Notes under the pieces: model-generated
The model's database searches: none
Seen by the model: only the letters and a program-made list of their open reading frames with translations
What the model was told of the DNA's origin: nothing
Shown here: positions 11,585 to 14,260 of the stretch, piece after piece
Layout: every line of letters starts with the position of its first letter
Numbering within the stretch: position 1 is the stretch's first letter
Position numbers and translations under genes: made by a program
NCBI GenBank assembly: GCA_000697335.1
Contig: JNEM01003883.1
Location: 1 to 14,260, forward strand
From: Conidiobolus incongruus B7586
Lineage: Eukaryota > Entomophthoromycota > Entomophthoromycetes > Entomophthorales > Conidiobolaceae
Direction of reading: 5' to 3'
DNA length: 14,260 nucleotides

Positions 11585-12958
11585 TTTCATATTATTATCT
11601 GAACAGGTTTTTAAATAATCTATATTCAATTCAACTTTATAATTCATTGTGTGAATATATCCATTATTAAATTGGATAATCAAAATGAGTGAATTGTACA
11701 GTTAATTGTTATATTCATTAATTGAAATGTATAATTTCTCACAATATAGTAGATCATCATATATTGAGATAAATCTCTGTAAATTGTATTTCAGATTTTC
11801 GAAATTATTAACCTGACCTTAGGAAATAGTAATGGGATAAAAGACTTCCATTGAAATCACTTTTGATGCATTTATAATATTAGATAGGTTCAAGTAACTA
11901 TATTCAGAAATACGTGCTGAATCACTTGATAATCTTGAAAAGAGTAATTCTTTAAGGGATAGAAGAGGAGTTAGGCACATTGAATTGGAATAATTCGGAA
12001 TAGTTAAAGGTGAATTATAGCTTATCTCAGACTAATTAGGGTGATGTTGAATAACATATGTGGTCAAATGGATATCAATGACAAAAAAACTAAGCTAGGA
12101 TCAGTCAGCCCATTTGTGTAAATGTGAGTTAATAGGTTTATAAAATAAATCACAAGTTGATTAGCTGGAAGACTACCAAAAATGCCATTCCAAGCTTTTT
12201 AAAATTAGTAAAATGGTGATTAGAAAATGAGTTGATAAGCTATGAGGTAAAATACTGTGCAGGCGGCCCTTAGTAATCCGAATAGCAAAAAATGCAGAGA
12301 TGAAAGTGCTTTAATTTGAGAGTTGTCTAGTAAATATTGGTAATTGATATAGATGATCTGTTTGTGAGTATATAAATTCCTGCTCAGTATATTAAATCCA
12401 ATAACCAATTTTTTAATGCTTTATAGTTGACCAAAATTATCGATACGTGGTTTGTATCACACCAAAGTCTCCATTGATGAATTTGGAGTTCTGGCGATAT
12501 ATTCTACAATGATAAATAAAACTGATATAATGAAATATTGTATTTCTCAAATTGCTTTAGTTGCGATATAAATTGAAAGACTTGGTTCCATTCATGTTTA
12601 CCGATATCGGTGTTAGTTTCAGAATCTATCAATAAAATAGATTTAATTATTTTACAACTTGACAGCACCTTAGATAAAGTATTCAAGGATCCTCCTACTT
12701 CATTCCACCACTCTATCTTTTTGATACTAATTGAATGATTTCTAAAATTCTATCCAAGTTCCAAAAATTAAAATCTAGTAAGCTAATTAGAGACTCGTTT
12801 TGTTGAAAGGTGTTAATCAAATTATTATCATTACATCGATCTACAGAATATAATATGAATTGATAGATCGACTTACTCCAATTCTTACTAATTAATTGGA
12901 TTGAAGGATATAAACATACATTGGTGTATTCAGTGATTTTGAGAATAATTTTTTAGGT
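11585..12958 (-). pseudogene. Broken F-box/leucine-rich protein gene, copy B
   Basis: Coding remains run along the minus strand in several frames. The first (12955-12716, 80 codons open, no ATG) holds an F-box-like segment: KIILKITEYTN, then YPSIQLISKNWSKSIYQF and LYSV, resembling the F-box C-terminal half ('LVCKRW...PxLYxxV'). A second frame (about 12742 to 12387, one TAG at 12504-12506) carries leucine-rich text such as LNTLSKVLSSCKIIKSILL. A third (12408-12220) has VIGFNILSRNLY. A fourth (12031-11585, about 149 codons, two TAA) includes LTPLLSLKELLFSRLSS and CEKLYISINEYNN. F-box proteins recruit substrates to SCF ubiquitin ligases, and leucine-rich parts bind the substrate. Frame changes and stops suggest a pseudogene, though unrecognised introns could explain some breaks. 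Two short ATG-initiated frames here (12504-12686, 12220-12408) are pieces of this gene, not separate genes. A short frame from an ATG at 13074 may be part of the original N-terminus. Confidence 0.6.
12275..12294. repeat. Short direct repeat, unit 1
   Basis: AATCCGAATAGCAAAAAATG, inside copy B of the F-box-family relic. It matches 13049-13067 except for one missing base. The CCG makes chance less likely in this A+T-rich context. Confidence 0.5.
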
Positions 12959-13048
12959 TGATTAACCCAAGTTAAGGCTTTTTTATCCTCCTTATAATAA
13001 ATTATTATTAATTAATTTAGATAAATAAAATAAGATTGATTTGATGGG

Positions 13049-13067
13049 AATCCGAATAGAAAAAATG
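13049..13067. repeat. Short direct repeat, unit 2
   Basis: AATCCGAATAGAAAAAATG, just upstream (on the minus strand) of the F-box segment of copy B. It could be a fragment of a further family member or a small internal duplication. Confidence 0.45.
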
Positions 13068-13254
13068 AATGCATATTGTTAATAATGCCAATATGATACT
13101 CGAAATATAATAATAGTGTGATCTATTAACTACTCAATCTAGCTGGATGAAGAAGGTTCTTATTAGACCTAAGGACGAATAAAAGTGATATTTTGCAGAA
13201 TATATTGATCTGTGATTTGGGGGATCCACCCAAAAGATACGGTTCCAGAGTTAA

Positions 13255-13392
13255 GAGGTTTTGTTTGTATTGGGAGTTATTAGGGATAAAGTAATAACAG
13301 TATACTCAAGAGTGGGAGGGGATTGTAAATGGTATTATGGGGTATGGAATGGTGTTAGCAGTTTAAGGACTTACCAAGGTCCTTGCTCAATT
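13255..13392 (+). other. G-rich coding-like stretch of unknown family
   Basis: Forty-six open codons on the plus strand with unusually high G content and an amino-acid mix typical of protein (VITVYSRVGGDCKWYYG, then VWNGVSSLRTYQG). It has no ATG, is closed by TAA before and TAG after, and matches nothing I recognise. It contains GGGAGGGG and other G-runs, and near its end a six-base hairpin (AAGGAC 13365-13370 with GTCCTT 13379-13384). It could be an exon or remnant of an unidentified gene or element. Confidence 0.3.
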
Positions 13393-13836
13393 TAGTTACT
13401 GATTCACTGATATTTATGATACAATATTTGTATCTAAAATATGTGTCCTTAATTTATGAACATTTTGCTACATGCAGAGCATGCTAGTGATATTGTATAT
13501 TAATTATTAGTTGCTAAAGTTTGTAGGTTTGTTATTTTGGTCGACTCAGCAGTGCTGTTATATTTTATTAAAAATCTATCAAACTACATATGCAGTTAAA
13601 ATAAAAGATTATAGGCTTGTAAATAGAAATTAGTAACAAACTAACAATTGAATTGAAGATTTTATTTAAATGATGTTATTAAAGTAGATGAGGATAACAG
13701 TGAAAATTTAAGAGATAAGGAAATAAAAAAAATTAGTAGTGTGATTATAATATGTATTTGAATATTTGATAAGATATTTATAAAATTTAATCAGATTTAT
13801 TTGATAATATTCCATATTCCATTTTCATAGAATTAA
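13393..13836. other. Spacer before tRNA-Gly
   Basis: No gene supported. Complexity is moderate to about 13,560 (including the small palindrome CAGCAGTGCTG), then typical A+T-rich sequence. Confidence 0.5.
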
Positions 13837-13907
13837 GCAATGGTGGTTTAGTGGTATAATTACCGCCTGCCACGCGGTAGACCGGGGTTCGATTCCCCGC
13901 CATTGCA
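13837..13907 (+). tRNA. tRNA-Gly (anticodon GCC)
   Basis: A 71-base tRNA with a perfect seven-pair acceptor stem GCAATGG/CCATTGC and discriminator A, box A TGGTTTAGTGG, anticodon stem ACCGC/GCGGT with loop CTGCCAC (anticodon GCC), and T-arm CGGGG/CCCCG with loop TTCGATT. No intron. It decodes GGC and GGT, and GGT is the preferred glycine codon of the H4 genes. TTTTTT five bases past the end serves as terminator. Confidence 0.97.
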
Positions 13908-13911
13908 GCTA

Positions 13912-13917
13912 TTTTTT
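13912..13917 (+). terminator. Pol III terminator of tRNA-Gly
   Basis: Six T residues starting five bases after the tRNA end, with another T-rich stretch just beyond. Confidence 0.75.
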
Positions 13918-14260
13918 CTTTAATTGTCTTTTGCATCTTGTTTTTTCTTTCTAGTTCATATACTTTTGATATAAGAATTTAATATTTACAATATTAATCT
14001 TTTTTCAAATTTGAAATTAATATCTTATATATTATATGTTTATTTCTTATTAATTTTAATAATAATAGCTAATATATATAATATATTATTATTTATATTT
14101 AAATCAAATTTATATTTAAATTAAGTAAATATTTGATTTTAATCTCTTGGTTATTATTATTAAACAGAATTGATAATATTATACCATATTGTTTTAATAT
14201 TCTAATTTATAAAAATCAAACTTTATTTGATAAATATAATTAATATTAATATTATTATAT
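13918..14260. other. A+T-rich right end
   Basis: Simple A+T-rich sequence after the tRNA terminator; nothing recognisable. Confidence 0.6.

Noticed and set aside
12220-12408. Stand-alone 62-residue protein gene on the minus strand
   Set aside because: It overlaps and continues the leucine-rich part of the same relic in another frame, and no promoter or independent start context is visible.
12504-12686. Stand-alone 60-residue protein gene on the minus strand
   Set aside because: It is an internal piece of the F-box-family relic: its frame stays open upstream of the ATG and continues past the stop with protein-like sequence, and it aligns with copy A.
13365-13384. Hairpin AAGGAC/GTCCTT as a terminator or element end
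   Set aside because: Six pairs with an eight-base loop can arise by chance; no gene ends there, and no partner repeat was found.

Overview
The window looks like nuclear DNA from a very A+T-rich fungus (roughly four-fifths A+T by eye). The two intact protein genes encode histone H4 of fungal type: Ser83-Leu84 is where animals have Ala83-Met84. They use TAA as a true stop, so the code is standard. Both H4 genes lack introns and prefer GGT, CGT and AAG codons. Two eukaryotic tRNA genes with pol III box A/box B promoters and T-run terminators confirm a nuclear locus. Early-diverging A+T-rich lineages (anaerobic gut fungi, Glomeromycotina, Entomophthoromycotina) are plausible, but I cannot place the species.

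Layout. Bases 1-4100 are gene-poor A+T-rich DNA with only faint coding-like traces. Bases 4100-4440 are more complex and hold a minus-strand AATAAA followed by an A-run. Bases 4515-7534 form the histone locus: two divergent H4 genes (minus 4630-4941, plus 7108-7419) inside the arms of a 499-bp perfect inverted repeat, with a 2,022-bp spacer. Inside the spacer, outside the identical arms, the two promoters have diverged except for a matched series of short motifs: ACGCGT, then TAAATGATTGGA, a second ATTGG box, ATTACCAAATTAGA, then GTTRCCAAATT, at nearly equal distances from each ATG. Bases 7660-7962 hold a possible coding relic. A tRNA-Phe(GAA) lies at 8728-8800 (minus) and a tRNA-Gly(GCC) at 13837-13907 (plus).

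The right third (about 9640-12960) contains two related, broken genes in tandem on the minus strand. The upstream one (11585-12958) opens with an F-box-like segment and continues with leucine-rich stretches. The downstream one (9641-10515) matches its post-F-box parts in protein and DNA. They look like decayed members of a host F-box/leucine-rich (SCF substrate-receptor) family. A short G-rich coding-like stretch of unknown identity lies at 13255-13392.

Functionally, the histone pair supplies identical H4 protein from two S-phase-type promoters, probably through an MBF-like factor if the ACGCGT sites are real. The tRNAs serve translation; tRNA-Gly(GCC) reads the GGT and GGC glycine codons, and GGT is favoured in H4. 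No new defence, mobile or toxin system could be supported.
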